In this document: positions 46,913 to 54,988 of the stretch, in pieces | Layout of the letters: each line of letters starts with the position of its first letter | Position numbering within the stretch: the first letter of the stretch is position 1 | Source: a virus | Length of the DNA stretch: 64,000 bases | IMG/VR virus record: IMGVR_UViG_3300027749_000051 | Coordinates: 61,155 to 125,154 of that record | Strand: one strand, 5' to 3' | The notes under the pieces: generated by a model | What the model saw: the letters and a program-made list of their open reading frames with translations, nothing else | The model's database searches: none | Told to the model about the DNA's origin: nothing | Made by a program: the position numbers and the translations under genes

Positions 46913-46960
46913 AACACAAATGTATAAAATATCAATGAAATAAAAAAATTATTTATGATA

Positions 46961-47001
46961 TATTTTATGACGGCATCCAAATTAATCTTCAGCCCCTTTT
47001 G
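46961..47001 (+). repeat. Degenerate copy of the intergenic hairpin element
   Basis: TATGACGGCATCCAAATTAA TCTTCAGCCCCTTTT keeps the order of the 39658/40692 copies but has diverged; a late motif follows. Confidence 0.35.
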
Positions 47002-47012
47002 TGTATCTTGAG

Positions 47013-47020
47013 TATTTATA
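47013..47020 (+). promoter_or_regulatory. Late motif TATTTATA upstream of 47027
   Basis: TATTTATA ending 6 bp before the start codon; the segment GAGTATTTATATGTAATATG is the same as upstream of 40762. Confidence 0.6.
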
Positions 47021-47026
47021 TGTAAT

Positions 47027-48085
47027 ATGAAACAACTAATTAGACGCGTATTACGGGAACATACAAGAGAGATGGGTGAAGGAGGAAATAACCAAATGTT
47101 TATTAATGCCACTGCAGATGAAGTTAGACAAGAAGCAGAAAAATATAAGGGCGTAGGTAAGGGTTATGGTATAAACGCGTTTAATCGTGAGTCTAGTAGT
47201 GCTGCCGAGAGGGCTCGTGTACTAGGAATTTTTGATGAGATTGATAATGCTATTCGAAAACGCGATTTTTATAAAAATTTGAGTAAAGATGAAATAAATA
47301 AAATAAGAAAAGAAAAAAGATCAGACATAAATAAGCAAAACTATGAAAAAAGGAAAAAAACGAATGGTAAAATAAAATATGAAGAAGAATTTGTTGGGAA
47401 ACACTTTAAGATTCTACATAAAAATTGTTCGGTTGATGTTGAATTAAAAATTGATTTACCAAATGTAACTAGAGTAGTGTTCAACAGTTTATCCAATGCA
47501 AATAAGTTAGAAACTATATTAGATTTTGTGTTAAATAATTCTGATAGAAGTATTGATGATAATTTGTCAATAATTACGGATAATATGTTATTGACGTTTA
47601 TTGATAATATGGTCAAAAGTGATTTAGAATGTATTTTCCCTGTTTTAGAAAAGGGAACAAATAACATAATAATTGATAAAGGGAGTTTTATTGAAGTTAA
47701 AAACAAAGAATGGGGTAAGTCAGACTTTTTATGCGAGGTTTTTAAACCTGATAGTAAATCTAAATTCTTAAAACGGTTAAAACAGAAATATGGTGATCAT
47801 AATATTACAAATTATATTGATATGTTAAATACGTTATTAGTTAATAAATTACCTGAAGACTCCGGAAACAAAGTAATTGGGGATATTAGAAAGAATACCT
47901 TTGGGGTCTTTTTCGGTGACTATGTTTTTGTTAAAATGGAGAATATTACATTGAAATGGAAACCTATTGGTTATGCAAGGAAGACAAGGATTGCAATCAA
48001 CTATACGGTTGATGCAGATGCTAAAAAATATAAGTTAAATCTAACTAAAACGGATATAAATGATATTGATGCAGTTAGTCATTAA
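47027..48085 (+). CDS. Tagged hypothetical protein, 352 aa
   Basis: MKQLIRRVLREHTREMGEGG at the start may be a tag (cut after MGE). Residues 20-60 resemble a linker with AERARVLGIFDEIDNAI; the middle is Lys/Ile/Asn-rich and the C-terminal part is a basic beta domain (IGDIRKNTFGVFFGDYVFVK, MENITLKWKPIGYARKTRIA). Not recognised. Composition is more AT-rich than surrounding genes. Confidence 0.65.
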   Translation: MKQLIRRVLREHTREMGEGGNNQMFINATADEVRQEAEKYKGVGKGYGINAFNRESSSAAERARVLGIFDEIDNAIRKRDFYKNLSKDEINKIRKEKRSDINKQNYEKRKKTNGKIKYEEEFVGKHFKILHKNCSVDVELKIDLPNVTRVVFNSLSNANKLETILDFVLNNSDRSIDDNLSIITDNMLLTFIDNMVKSDLECIFPVLEKGTNNIIIDKGSFIEVKNKEWGKSDFLCEVFKPDSKSKFLKRLKQKYGDHNITNYIDMLNTLLVNKLPEDSGNKVIGDIRKNTFGVFFGDYVFVKMENITLKWKPIGYARKTRIAINYTVDADAKKYKLNLTKTDINDIDAVSH

Positions 48086-48102
48086 TTGGAAACTTAATAA
48101 TC

Positions 48103-48130
48103 TAAACCCTCCCCATAAAGGAGGATTTTA
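48103..48130 (+). terminator. Rho-independent terminator
   Basis: AAACCCTCC / GGAGGATTT stem. Confidence 0.7.
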
Positions 48131-48166
48131 CTTTACATTAATTGTATTAATTGATATTTTTAATAT

Positions 48167-48418
48167 ATGAAAGAATCAATAATAAAGATGCATTCTAAAA
48201 TTTCCAGTTGGTTATCTAATTTATATAATATTGACACCGAATCAAATGATTTATTATGTGAGAAATGGAATAAAGAAGACGCCATCAAACGTAAGAATAA
48301 TTTTATGAATGAATTAAGAAATAATCATATGGTCTCTATCACCAATTTGGAGTGGGTTGAAAAAGAATTGGATAAAAGAATTATTGAACAAGAGACCGAA
48401 AGATTAAATAAAATGTAA
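48167..48418 (+). CDS. Hypothetical protein, 83 aa
   Basis: MKESIIKMHSKISSWLSNLY, helical and charged, ending VEKELDKRIIEQETERLNKM. Not recognised. Immediately followed (3 bp) by the Cys-rich gene, probably cotranscribed. Confidence 0.6.
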   Translation: MKESIIKMHSKISSWLSNLYNIDTESNDLLCEKWNKEDAIKRKNNFMNELRNNHMVSITNLEWVEKELDKRIIEQETERLNKM

Positions 48419-48421
48419 ATT

Positions 48422-48646
48422 ATGGATAGAAATTTAATTGAGTTAACAAATGAAGATATAAATCTGACAATTATTGAGAATAATATTCTTTTACAAACAA
48501 CAGGTAATACAGATGTAATCTTTGAAAAAAAAGTAATGGACACCTTAATACAAGAATATTTGAATATTTCTGTTTTTGGTGTTAAATCGGATGAGGCTTG
48601 TGGTTGTGGGCATCACAAGATCTGTGGTTGTGGAGACAACAAGTAA
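48422..48646 (+). CDS. Small protein with Cys-rich tail, 74 aa
   Basis: MDRNLIELTNEDINLTIIEN, then a body ending EACGCGHHKICGCGDNK. The C-terminal CGCGHHKICGCG could bind a metal ion. Not recognised; may be a late structural small protein. Terminator follows. Confidence 0.6.
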   Translation: MDRNLIELTNEDINLTIIENNILLQTTGNTDVIFEKKVMDTLIQEYLNISVFGVKSDEACGCGHHKICGCGDNK

Positions 48647-48657
48647 TATGAAAAATT

Positions 48658-48692
48658 AAAGGGATGAACTTAATATAGTGAATCCCTTTTTT
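48658..48692 (+). terminator. Terminator-like hairpin
   Basis: AAAGGGAT / ATCCCTTT stem with a 16-nt loop and T7. Confidence 0.65.
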
Positions 48693-48733
48693 TATGACTT
48701 CTTTTTATTATCTTTATAGAAAATAAATTATAG

Positions 48734-49393
48734 ATGTCAGACAAGTTTTCAGATTCAATTGGTAGGCTGTTAGGATTGCGTTATAAGTCGCATCCTTGGC
48801 ATGGTGTTCACATTGGTGTTAATGCTCCCGAGAGTGTTACAGCGTTTATTGAGGTGGTCCCAACGGACACCGTTAAGTATGAAATAGATAAAAGCACAGG
48901 TTATCTAAAGATAGATAGACCACAACAATTCTCAAATGTTGTTCCAGCATTATATGGATTTATCCCACAAACATATTGCGGAAAATTGGTTGCCAATGTA
49001 TGCAGTCAAAAAAATGGGATGGAAGAAATCAAGGGTGATGAAGACCCATTGGATATTATTGTTTTAACTGAGAAATCAATTCATCATGGAGATATCTTGG
49101 TAACTGCAAGACCAATTGGAGGATTTAGAATGATTGATGGTGATGAAGCCGATGATAAAATTATTGCGGTATTAAATAATGATTTTATATATGGGAAATT
49201 TGAAGACATTGATGATATTCCAGAAACAATCCTTAATCGACTTAAACATTATTTCACCACATATAAGGATTTACCGGGTGAAAAGAAAAACGCAACGATT
49301 ACTCATGTGTATAATAAAAAAGAAGCCCATGAGATTATTGGATTATCGATTGAGGACTATAACCAAAAGTTTGATAACATCGGAGATTTCTAA
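48734..49393 (+). CDS. ppa: Inorganic pyrophosphatase (family I)
   Basis: 219 residues. Family I signatures: TAFIEVVPTDTVKYEIDKST, LKIDRPQQFSNVVPALYGFI, the metal-binding GDEDPLDIIVL (DxDPxD), and PIGGFRMIDGDEADDKIIAV. Slightly longer than E. coli Ppa (175 residues). Hydrolyses PPi from nucleic acid synthesis and from MetK. Its pull would help phage DNA and SAM synthesis. A TATCTTTA element lies about 20 bp upstream (host-type promoter with one mismatch). Overlaps the following small gene by 1 bp. Confidence 0.95.
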   Translation: MSDKFSDSIGRLLGLRYKSHPWHGVHIGVNAPESVTAFIEVVPTDTVKYEIDKSTGYLKIDRPQQFSNVVPALYGFIPQTYCGKLVANVCSQKNGMEEIKGDEDPLDIIVLTEKSIHHGDILVTARPIGGFRMIDGDEADDKIIAVLNNDFIYGKFEDIDDIPETILNRLKHYFTTYKDLPGEKKNATITHVYNKKEAHEIIGLSIEDYNQKFDNIGDF

Positions 49394-49563
49394 TGATTAA
49401 AGTTTATAAAGCGGTATATACTCACAAATGGTCGTTTCATTGGATCCCTTCAATCCAATTGTATAGTGAATCACATTCATTAACTCCTCAATCTATGAAT
49501 GGACTATATTTCTCAATCCAATTTGCTAAATGGGAATTTGTTATAGGATTTTATAACAAATAA
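49393..49563 (+). CDS. Small hypothetical protein, 56 aa
   Basis: MIKVYKAVYTHKWSFHWIPS ... NGLYFSIQFAKWEFVIGFYN. Aromatic, beta-rich. Starts in the stop codon of ppa (TAATG), so it is translationally coupled. The pattern resembles short phage proteins of unknown function. Terminator follows. Confidence 0.65.
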   Translation: MIKVYKAVYTHKWSFHWIPSIQLYSESHSLTPQSMNGLYFSIQFAKWEFVIGFYNK

Positions 49564-49600
49564 AAAAGACCTTCTACTAATTAAAGTGGAAGGTCTTTTT
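49564..49600. terminator. Bidirectional terminator
   Basis: AAAAAGACCTTC / GAAGGTCTTTTT stem, between convergent genes 49393 and 49618. Confidence 0.85.
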
Positions 49601-49617
49601 GTTTTGATTTAGGTTTG

Positions 49618-50211
49618 TTATTTCTTGTGAGATTTAACTTTTGAAATGGCGGTTTCCAATTCAGTTTTAATTGAGGTTGCCTTTTCTTTTGACGCTTTTA
49701 ATTTTGCGTTTGCTCCAAGTAAATCATTTGAAGAGATAAGTGTTTTTGATTCACTAATAGATGTTTCAACAACTGAAACTTCTGTTGTAATTGCTGCTAA
49801 CGCTTCTTTTCCGTCTTTACCCTTTGGTGCTTTTGATAACAATTCTTTATCGGTTGCAACCAATTCTGTTAATGAGATAATCAAAGTTTCGTTTTCTTTA
49901 ATTACTTCAGCCTCTTTCGCTTTAGACTTAGCTTTAACCTCAATTGCAAGATTGTTAACACCTGTTAACGATAGTTTAGAGGTTTTGTATGTCTTAAACC
50001 ATTTAGCCTTTTCAGATGCAAGAGTAATCTCGGTTTTTTGTAGAGAATCTACTAACGCTTTATATGCTTCAGGAACATATACATCAGCGCCAGCAACCTT
50101 TGCTGACTGAACCGATAGTTTAGTAATTTCAAACTCCTCAAGTGGGAATTTAGCACAAGATGTTAATAACACCATTGAAACCATAACAACAAATAATAAT
50201 TTTCTTTTCAT
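49618..50211 (-). CDS. DUF4398-like lipoprotein, 197 aa
   Basis: Signal peptide with lipobox LLTSC (Cys19). VQSAKVAGADVYVPEAYKAL then long Ala/Lys/Glu helices, the layout of DUF4398-type periplasmic lipoproteins. Ends in HKK. A host-type promoter precedes it, so it is probably expressed early or continuously, unlike the late tagged genes around it. Surface or periplasmic role unknown. Confidence 0.75.
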   Translation of the reverse strand: MKRKLLFVVMVSMVLLTSCAKFPLEEFEITKLSVQSAKVAGADVYVPEAYKALVDSLQKTEITLASEKAKWFKTYKTSKLSLTGVNNLAIEVKAKSKAKEAEVIKENETLIISLTELVATDKELLSKAPKGKDGKEALAAITTEVSVVETSISESKTLISSNDLLGANAKLKASKEKATSIKTELETAISKVKSHKK

Positions 50212-50243
50212 TTTGGATTTTAATTTTAATTTATTTTATTTTA

Positions 50244-50273
50244 CAAACATAGATAAATACTTCGATATTACAA
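50244..50273 (-). promoter_or_regulatory. Bacteroidota-type promoter for 50211
   Basis: Minus strand TTG (50273-50271), 19 bp, TATGTTTG (50251-50244). Confidence 0.75.
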
Positions 50274-50319
50274 AGGATTCGTCTGAAAAAAATAATTAAT
50301 TTCTTTCCCCCTATTAACA

Positions 50320-50327
50320 TATTTATA
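50320..50327 (+). promoter_or_regulatory. Late motif TATTTATA upstream of 50342
   Basis: TATTTATA 14 bp before the start codon. Confidence 0.6.
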
Positions 50328-50341
50328 TATAAAATATTACT

Positions 50342-51025
50342 ATGAATCGTAGCTACAGCAAAATTAGACACATGATGGAATCCAATATTAGATTGGAAAA
50401 ACGATTATTATCGGAACAAGCCGCAACAAACCCAACATCTACCAATGACAAGGCAATTGCCTTGGAAGCGTTAGATAACTTATCCAAAAATAACTTGGGA
50501 TATAAAAGTAAGTTTAAACCTGGATATCTTAACATTATCGGTGGTGTTGAAAAAGTTATTAATAGTTCTAACTCTGTTGGAACACATGCTGTTAGAATGA
50601 CACAATATTTGGTTTCGGACAAACCCGCAAATTATTCTAATGTAGATGTTCTTATCAGTGCATCAGGAGATAATGCTGTAAAAGATTTAACCGCAGATGA
50701 TCTTATTGGTTTAATTAACAATGGAGGAGCAACAGTGGATAAAATACGAACAACTGAGAGTCCATTTGACGCATCAGCAGCTTACATTTTCTTGACATTA
50801 ACTGAGACAGAAAAATTAACCCCACAAAATGCTCTTGCATTAATGAAATCGGTTAATCCAAATATCACGGACTCCATTTATAATGGAATTACAGAAAAAT
50901 GGCAAGCTGCAACCAGTACTGCAGATAAGGATTATTATAAAAAATTATCAGAAGTAATTCGTCCACAGGCGGCACCGGCGACACCTACTGCGCCATCAAC
51001 AGGAACACAAATTGCTCAAAAATAA
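50342..51025 (+). CDS. Tagged hypothetical protein, 227 aa
   Basis: Tag MNRSYSKIRHMMESNIRLEK, RLLSEQ, same type as 45511. Middle part helical (IALEALDNLSKNNLGYKSKF, VGTHAVRMTQYLVSDKPANY), low-complexity Ala/Pro/Thr tail. Not recognised. Next gene 6 bp downstream. Confidence 0.7.
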   Translation: MNRSYSKIRHMMESNIRLEKRLLSEQAATNPTSTNDKAIALEALDNLSKNNLGYKSKFKPGYLNIIGGVEKVINSSNSVGTHAVRMTQYLVSDKPANYSNVDVLISASGDNAVKDLTADDLIGLINNGGATVDKIRTTESPFDASAAYIFLTLTETEKLTPQNALALMKSVNPNITDSIYNGITEKWQAATSTADKDYYKKLSEVIRPQAAPATPTAPSTGTQIAQK

Positions 51026-51031
51026 TTTATT

Positions 51032-51319
51032 ATGGGAACATTAAGTTTTTTAGTTGCGAATTCGAATACATTGGAGTCAGTTTCAACTTTAACTCCATCA
51101 GTAACAATTTATGCCGAAGATTTGGGATTATGCCAATATTGTATTGATATAACAGAATCTTGTTGGGCATGTCTTACAACATCTCAACAAGTTTTTAATG
51201 ACGAAGCATTAACCTCTTCTGTAAGTGATGGATATTATTTGTTAAACTATTCAAACGGAAGTAATGCTGTTTGGTATATTGTCGGAGGATACCCGCAAGA
51301 AAGTAATTTTCTTAATTAA
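51032..51319 (+). CDS. Cys-containing hypothetical protein, 95 aa
   Basis: MGTLSFLVANSNTLESVSTL, LGLCQYCIDITESCWACLTT, GYYLLNYSNGSNAVWYIVGG. Beta-rich with four Cys in pairs; looks like a small secreted or structural decoration domain but has no signal peptide. Not recognised. Confidence 0.6.
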   Translation: MGTLSFLVANSNTLESVSTLTPSVTIYAEDLGLCQYCIDITESCWACLTTSQQVFNDEALTSSVSDGYYLLNYSNGSNAVWYIVGGYPQESNFLN

Positions 51320-51333
51320 GGGATTCACCTTAT

Positions 51334-51677
51334 ATGAAATACCTTATAAGAGAAAACCAGCGTAGTAATGTCATAGATAAGTTTATCACACATTTGTTTG
51401 ATAGATATAGAAAGATTACACCTGAAGAAGATCCTAACATGACTTGGTGGTAGATGACGATGATATTATTATTTTAGAATTAAATGAGTTTGCCCCCTAT
51501 AATCAGTTTCATGTTGACGATAAGGTGTTTACGACAATTCAAAGAATGTTATCTCTTGATTATCTTGATGTTAAACGACATATTGGGTTTTGGATCCGAA
51601 AACATTTGGGAATAGAATATTGTGAGCCTTTAATTAGATTTGGGTCGGAAAAGATACCCCGACAATACCGAAAATAA
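51334..51677 (+). pseudogene. Tagged gene interrupted by a frameshift
   Basis: MKYLIRENQRSNVIDKFITH (tag-like) reads to ...PEEDPNMTWW and stops at 51451-51453. The next frame (about 51444-51677) continues VVDDDDIIILELNEFAPYNQ, then IGFWIRKHLGIEYCEPLIRF. Inserting one G after TTGG (51445-51447) joins them as ...PNMTWVVDDDDIIIL. Either a sequencing/assembly error, a real mutation, or a programmed shift. The second part has no good start of its own (TTG at 51444). Confidence 0.65.
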
Positions 51678-51679
51678 TA

Positions 51680-51687
51680 TATTTATA
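51680..51687 (+). promoter_or_regulatory. Late motif TATTTATA upstream of 51702
   Basis: TATTTATA 14 bp before the start codon. Confidence 0.55.
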
Positions 51688-51701
51688 ATTAAACTTTTAT
51701 C

Positions 51702-51812
51702 ATGGGAAAGAAACGAGAAACGGTAAGAAAAGGAACAAGTCGGAAGTCATTAAATAAAGCTTCCAAACAAACAAAACTGAATAACATAGTTTTAAAGAAA
51801 TTCGGTTTTTAA
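51702..51812 (+). CDS. Tiny basic protein, 36 aa
   Basis: MGKKRETVRKGTSRKSLNKA SKQTKLNNIVLKKFGF. Highly basic, suited to bind nucleic acid. Own late motif and terminator, which support a real gene despite its length. Compare 63141. Confidence 0.55.
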   Translation: MGKKRETVRKGTSRKSLNKASKQTKLNNIVLKKFGF

Positions 51813-51816
51813 TTTA

Positions 51817-51848
51817 TAACCCTCATCTGAAAAGATGAGGGTTTTCTT
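51817..51848 (+). terminator. Rho-independent terminator
   Basis: AACCCTCATCT / AGATGAGGGTT stem and TTTTCTT. Confidence 0.85.
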
Positions 51849-51867
51849 ATTTATAATTCTATTTATA
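51848..51867 (+). promoter_or_regulatory. Two tandem late motifs upstream of 51884
   Basis: TATTTATA at 51848-51855 and again at 51860-51867, the second 16 bp before the start codon. Confidence 0.6.
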
Positions 51868-51883
51868 TTAAACTAAAAAACTT

Positions 51884-52918
51884 ATGAAAAAAAATAAAAT
51901 AAATTATTCGCCTTTTAATTGCCCGTTATCAGGTATAACGAGTATTCAAGGTATTAGAGGTGTTGATGATTCACCAAATGTATATGTGTCAGGCACATTG
52001 ACTGACACAGCAAATGGTACCGCTGTAGGTCTCATTTACGATGGTCCTTTGACTTGTAATGGTAGTTTGGGTACTTGGTATCAATATTCATTTACAAGTC
52101 CTGATTTCGACGATGTGTTCAACACATCTTGTTACGGGCCAAATAATCTTGAAGACGGAGAAATCCAATTTGTTGGTTCATATAAAAGAACTTCCACAGG
52201 TCAAAATGCTTTGGGTATGTTATATGAAGGTCCATTGGATGGTAGTGGAACTTATACAACTATTTCACCAGATGAAGGAAATACTAAAAATGTATATGTT
52301 CATAGTGTTATGGGTGGATTCGCAGTTGGAAACTACGACACAGAATTATTTAATGGATTCTCATTTATCTACGATATTGAGAACGAAACATTTAACTATG
52401 TAAATCTTCCCGATTCCTATTCAACAACCCTTTACGGAATATGGCACAATGGTGGAACAAGTTACACAATCTGTGGTGGACACTTAAACATCGGTGTTAA
52501 ACAAATCAGTAAGGCATTTTTGGCAGATTATAATTCAGAAACAAATGAAGTTACAAATGTAAAAGATTATCAAGGACAAAATGAACCTTTGGACACAACT
52601 CTCACACATTTTGAAGGAATCACAGTTGGAGGAAAAAACTCTTATAATTTGGCCGCAGGATTTGCCAACACTGAAAATGGCGGAGGCGCAGCATTTGCCA
52701 AAATTAAAAGAAATTCAGATGGAACATTCGGTGAAGCAGAATGGGTTACATTGGCTTACCCAAGTTCAGATGTTAAGATGTCAACTTCAGACACAGTATA
52801 CAAAAATAAGATACTGGGAATTACTGTTGGTAATTCTGGTAGTTTCTCTTACTTGGCAGAAATACTTTTTAAAAAGAAGAAATCATTTTTATGTAAATTA
52901 TTCAGTTGTTTTAAATAA
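51884..52918 (+). CDS. Beta-rich repeat protein, candidate virion surface protein, 344 aa
   Basis: No signal peptide. Recurring units of about 60 residues with Gly-Ile/Val strands (ITSIQGIRGVDDSPNVYVSG, ALGMLYEGPLDGSGTYTTIS, VHSVMGGFAVGNYDTELFNG, LYGIWHNGGTSYTICGGHLN, THFEGITVGGKNSYNLAAGF, KILGITVGNSGSFSYLAEIL) suggest a beta-propeller like HAF or Kelch type. The C-terminal CKLFSCFK adds two Cys. Expressed from tandem late motifs; a tail or surface protein is possible. Confidence 0.65.
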   Translation: MKKNKINYSPFNCPLSGITSIQGIRGVDDSPNVYVSGTLTDTANGTAVGLIYDGPLTCNGSLGTWYQYSFTSPDFDDVFNTSCYGPNNLEDGEIQFVGSYKRTSTGQNALGMLYEGPLDGSGTYTTISPDEGNTKNVYVHSVMGGFAVGNYDTELFNGFSFIYDIENETFNYVNLPDSYSTTLYGIWHNGGTSYTICGGHLNIGVKQISKAFLADYNSETNEVTNVKDYQGQNEPLDTTLTHFEGITVGGKNSYNLAAGFANTENGGGAAFAKIKRNSDGTFGEAEWVTLAYPSSDVKMSTSDTVYKNKILGITVGNSGSFSYLAEILFKKKKSFLCKLFSCFK

Positions 52919-52924
52919 AATCTT

Positions 52925-52954
52925 AAACCCCTCCCTAATAAGAGGGGTTTTTTA
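52925..52954 (+). terminator. Rho-independent terminator
   Basis: AACCCCTC / GAGGGGTT stem and T6. Confidence 0.85.
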
Positions 52955-52963
52955 TTTCCCATA

Positions 52964-52971
52964 TATTTATA
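52964..52971 (+). promoter_or_regulatory. Late motif TATTTATA upstream of 52985
   Basis: TATTTATA 13 bp before the start of the array-family gene G and its coupled operon. Confidence 0.6.
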
Positions 52972-52984
52972 ATGATATACTTTA

Positions 52985-53629
52985 ATGAAATCAATTCAAA
53001 TAACCGAATCACAACTTAATAATCTTGTTAAGGAAATCTTATCAGAAGATGTTAATCCAAAACTTGCAAAGATCGCAATGGGTAAGCTCTATGATGACAT
53101 TAAAGATGCCGAGGTTATTCCATATAGAAGTTCCGTTTGGATTATTGATAGAAAGAATAAGTATTGGTATATCGAATATAGAGATGGTGGAGCAATGTAT
53201 TGGAGACGGGATTTCTTCCAAGATTTTTTCAATATGTTCTCAATGAAGGATAAGGATTTTGAGCCTCTTTTAGTCACCATGATGGAAGATATTTTAAATA
53301 ATTATAAAGACATTTTAAAAAATATTGAGAAACCAGAATATACATCAGTAGAAGATGACCTCCGAAAAAATAATGGGGACACATTTATTTCACCCACATC
53401 TTTAGGGTATAACACAGGTTATGAAGATATCCCCAATCAGAAGGTAAAATCATCAGATCCATCATATAATAGAGAAACTCATACGGTGGGGAGCATTCTG
53501 AAAAATAATACAACCTCACCAAAAACAGATGTGGAAGATGTTCTAAAACATAAAGTAAAAACCCCAATGCCAGGATTTTTATCCTCAACTAATCCTTTGG
53601 ATAAAGTCCTAAAATCAACAGAACAATGA
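52985..53629 (+). CDS. Array-family protein G: tagged, conserved domain, decayed array
   Basis: 214 residues. Tag MKSIQITESQLNNLVKEILS ED, domain VNPKLAKIAMGKLYDDIKDA ... VWIIDRKNKYWYIEYRDGGA, YWRRDFFQDFFNMFSMKDKD. The C-terminal part still shows decayed units (MEDILNNYKDIL, VEDDLRKNNGDT, YEDIPNQKVKSS, VEDVLKHKVKTP, LDKVLKSTEQ), but the spacing varies from 15 to 24 residues, so the exact period is lost. Shows what an old array looks like. ATGA overlap with the next gene. Confidence 0.8.
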   Translation: MKSIQITESQLNNLVKEILSEDVNPKLAKIAMGKLYDDIKDAEVIPYRSSVWIIDRKNKYWYIEYRDGGAMYWRRDFFQDFFNMFSMKDKDFEPLLVTMMEDILNNYKDILKNIEKPEYTSVEDDLRKNNGDTFISPTSLGYNTGYEDIPNQKVKSSDPSYNRETHTVGSILKNNTTSPKTDVEDVLKHKVKTPMPGFLSSTNPLDKVLKSTEQ

Positions 53630-54252
53630 AATACATTATAACCGAAGAACAATATAATCTTATATTAGAGAACGAAGAAGGAAAACCATTCAAAAGTGTT
53701 GTTAAAAACATTTGTGATAGTGAAAAGTTCTGCAGTGCTCAAGGTAAAATTACCTTCGGTCAATTAAAAGCAATTGTTGATTCAGCGACAACTGAAAGAT
53801 TTATGAAATCTCTTGGTGAAGGAGGATATAAGGCAACCCTTCGTCTTATCCCATTTTTCTTACCTCAACTATCCATTGCAGGTTTCGTTGGATCCAGCAT
53901 TAGGGCAATTGATAAATTATTAAAGCCAACCATAACGGAAACAACAAAATATAAAACATGGTGGGGAAAAGTTATTATGAAAGTGTTTAATCTTGTTGAA
54001 GGAGAATTAAACTTAACAGATCCTTTCTCAAGAATATTTTTTATATCTGATGGTTTAATGACCATTATGGATGACAAGTTTAAACGAGCATTCGCTCGAC
54101 ACATTGCAGATATTGCAAGTGAAAAATCTGATAGTGAAGAAGTACCTGAGTTTTTTGTTGAAAATGAATTGAGAAAATGGATTAATGAGAAGTTTTTATT
54201 AAACCCACCATTACCACCAAAAACATACGAAGAAGAAGATTACACAATATGA
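53626..54252 (+). CDS. Tagged helical protein, 208 aa
   Basis: Tag MKYIITEEQYNLILENEE. Helical body with hydrophobic stretches (GGYKATLRLIPFFLPQLSIA, GFVGSSIRAIDKLLKP) and WWGKVIMKVFNLVEGELNLT, DPFSRIFFISDGLMTIMDDK. Similar proteins I recall from large phages are unannotated. Acidic C-terminus. ATGA overlaps on both sides. Confidence 0.7.
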   Translation: MKYIITEEQYNLILENEEGKPFKSVVKNICDSEKFCSAQGKITFGQLKAIVDSATTERFMKSLGEGGYKATLRLIPFFLPQLSIAGFVGSSIRAIDKLLKPTITETTKYKTWWGKVIMKVFNLVEGELNLTDPFSRIFFISDGLMTIMDDKFKRAFARHIADIASEKSDSEEVPEFFVENELRKWINEKFLLNPPLPPKTYEEEDYTI

Positions 54253-54608
54253 AATACATTATAACCAAAGGACAACTACATAAAATTGCTTATCAACTAT
54301 TGGATGATCAGTTAAAGAATAATGGTGGATTTGAAGAAAACGAAGATTATGGTAATCATCGTTTTTCATTAGAAGATAAGAATGGAGATAGAATAATATC
54401 GGCAATCCATTATTCTGAAGAAAATGGAAGAGGAGAGACTCATGCATTTATTGGATGGAGGCTTATTCACACGATGTCTAAATTATTTTCAATTCGTCCA
54501 ACAAAAGCCGTTGATATTATTGGAGATTGGTTAAGTGAAACATTAAATCTTGAGATAGATGAGATTGATTTTGACAACACACATAAACCAGATAGTGACG
54601 ATTATTAA
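54249..54608 (+). CDS. Tagged hypothetical protein, 119 aa
   Basis: Tag MKYIITKGQLHKIAYQLLDD. Body: FSLEDKNGDRIISAIHYSEE, HAFIGWRLIHTMSKLFSIRP, VDIIGDWLSETLNLEIDEID. The layout (tag, small beta part, FSI, C-terminal helix) resembles 57211. Stop and next start share one base (54608). Confidence 0.7.
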   Translation: MKYIITKGQLHKIAYQLLDDQLKNNGGFEENEDYGNHRFSLEDKNGDRIISAIHYSEENGRGETHAFIGWRLIHTMSKLFSIRPTKAVDIIGDWLSETLNLEIDEIDFDNTHKPDSDDY

Positions 54609-54988
54609 TGAAATACATTATAACTGAAAAACAACACCATCAGATTAGCGATAGAATAATTGATATTGCAATGGATAAACTTTATGATGATCTTAAAGTC
54701 GTAAAAATTATCCCATATCGCGGAGATGTCTGGTTTATTGACCCGAATACAAAAGAATGGTATTTTAAATATGGGCAAGATGAGGATGGAAGAAATGGAG
54801 TCTTAACCTATAGAGCAGACATTTTTGAAAACTTTTTCAGGATATTCTCAATGATGTTATCAGATTATGAACCCCTCTTAATTGATTTGGTTTTTAATGT
54901 GGTTGAAGAACCAATAGTGGATGTCCAAATTAGTAGATCAAACAAATCCCAAGAAGTTAATGATGTTCTTGACTCAATTAAGAAATAA
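54608..54988 (+). CDS. Array-family protein H: tagged, conserved domain, no array
   Basis: 126 residues. Tag MKYIITEKQHHQISDRIIDI, domain AMDKLYDDLKVVKIIPYRGD, VWFIDPNTKEWYFKYGQDED, TYRADIFENFFRIFSMMLSD, ending with one unit-like end (VNDVLDSIKK). Confirms that the N-terminal domain exists without repeats. Last gene of the coupled run 52985-54988. Confidence 0.75.
   Translation: MKYIITEKQHHQISDRIIDIAMDKLYDDLKVVKIIPYRGDVWFIDPNTKEWYFKYGQDEDGRNGVLTYRADIFENFFRIFSMMLSDYEPLLIDLVFNVVEEPIVDVQISRSNKSQEVNDVLDSIKK

Noticed and set aside
51444-51677. Separate gene starting at 51444
   Set aside because: Only a TTG start inside the preceding frame, no ribosome site or motif; better explained as the second half of a frameshifted tagged gene.
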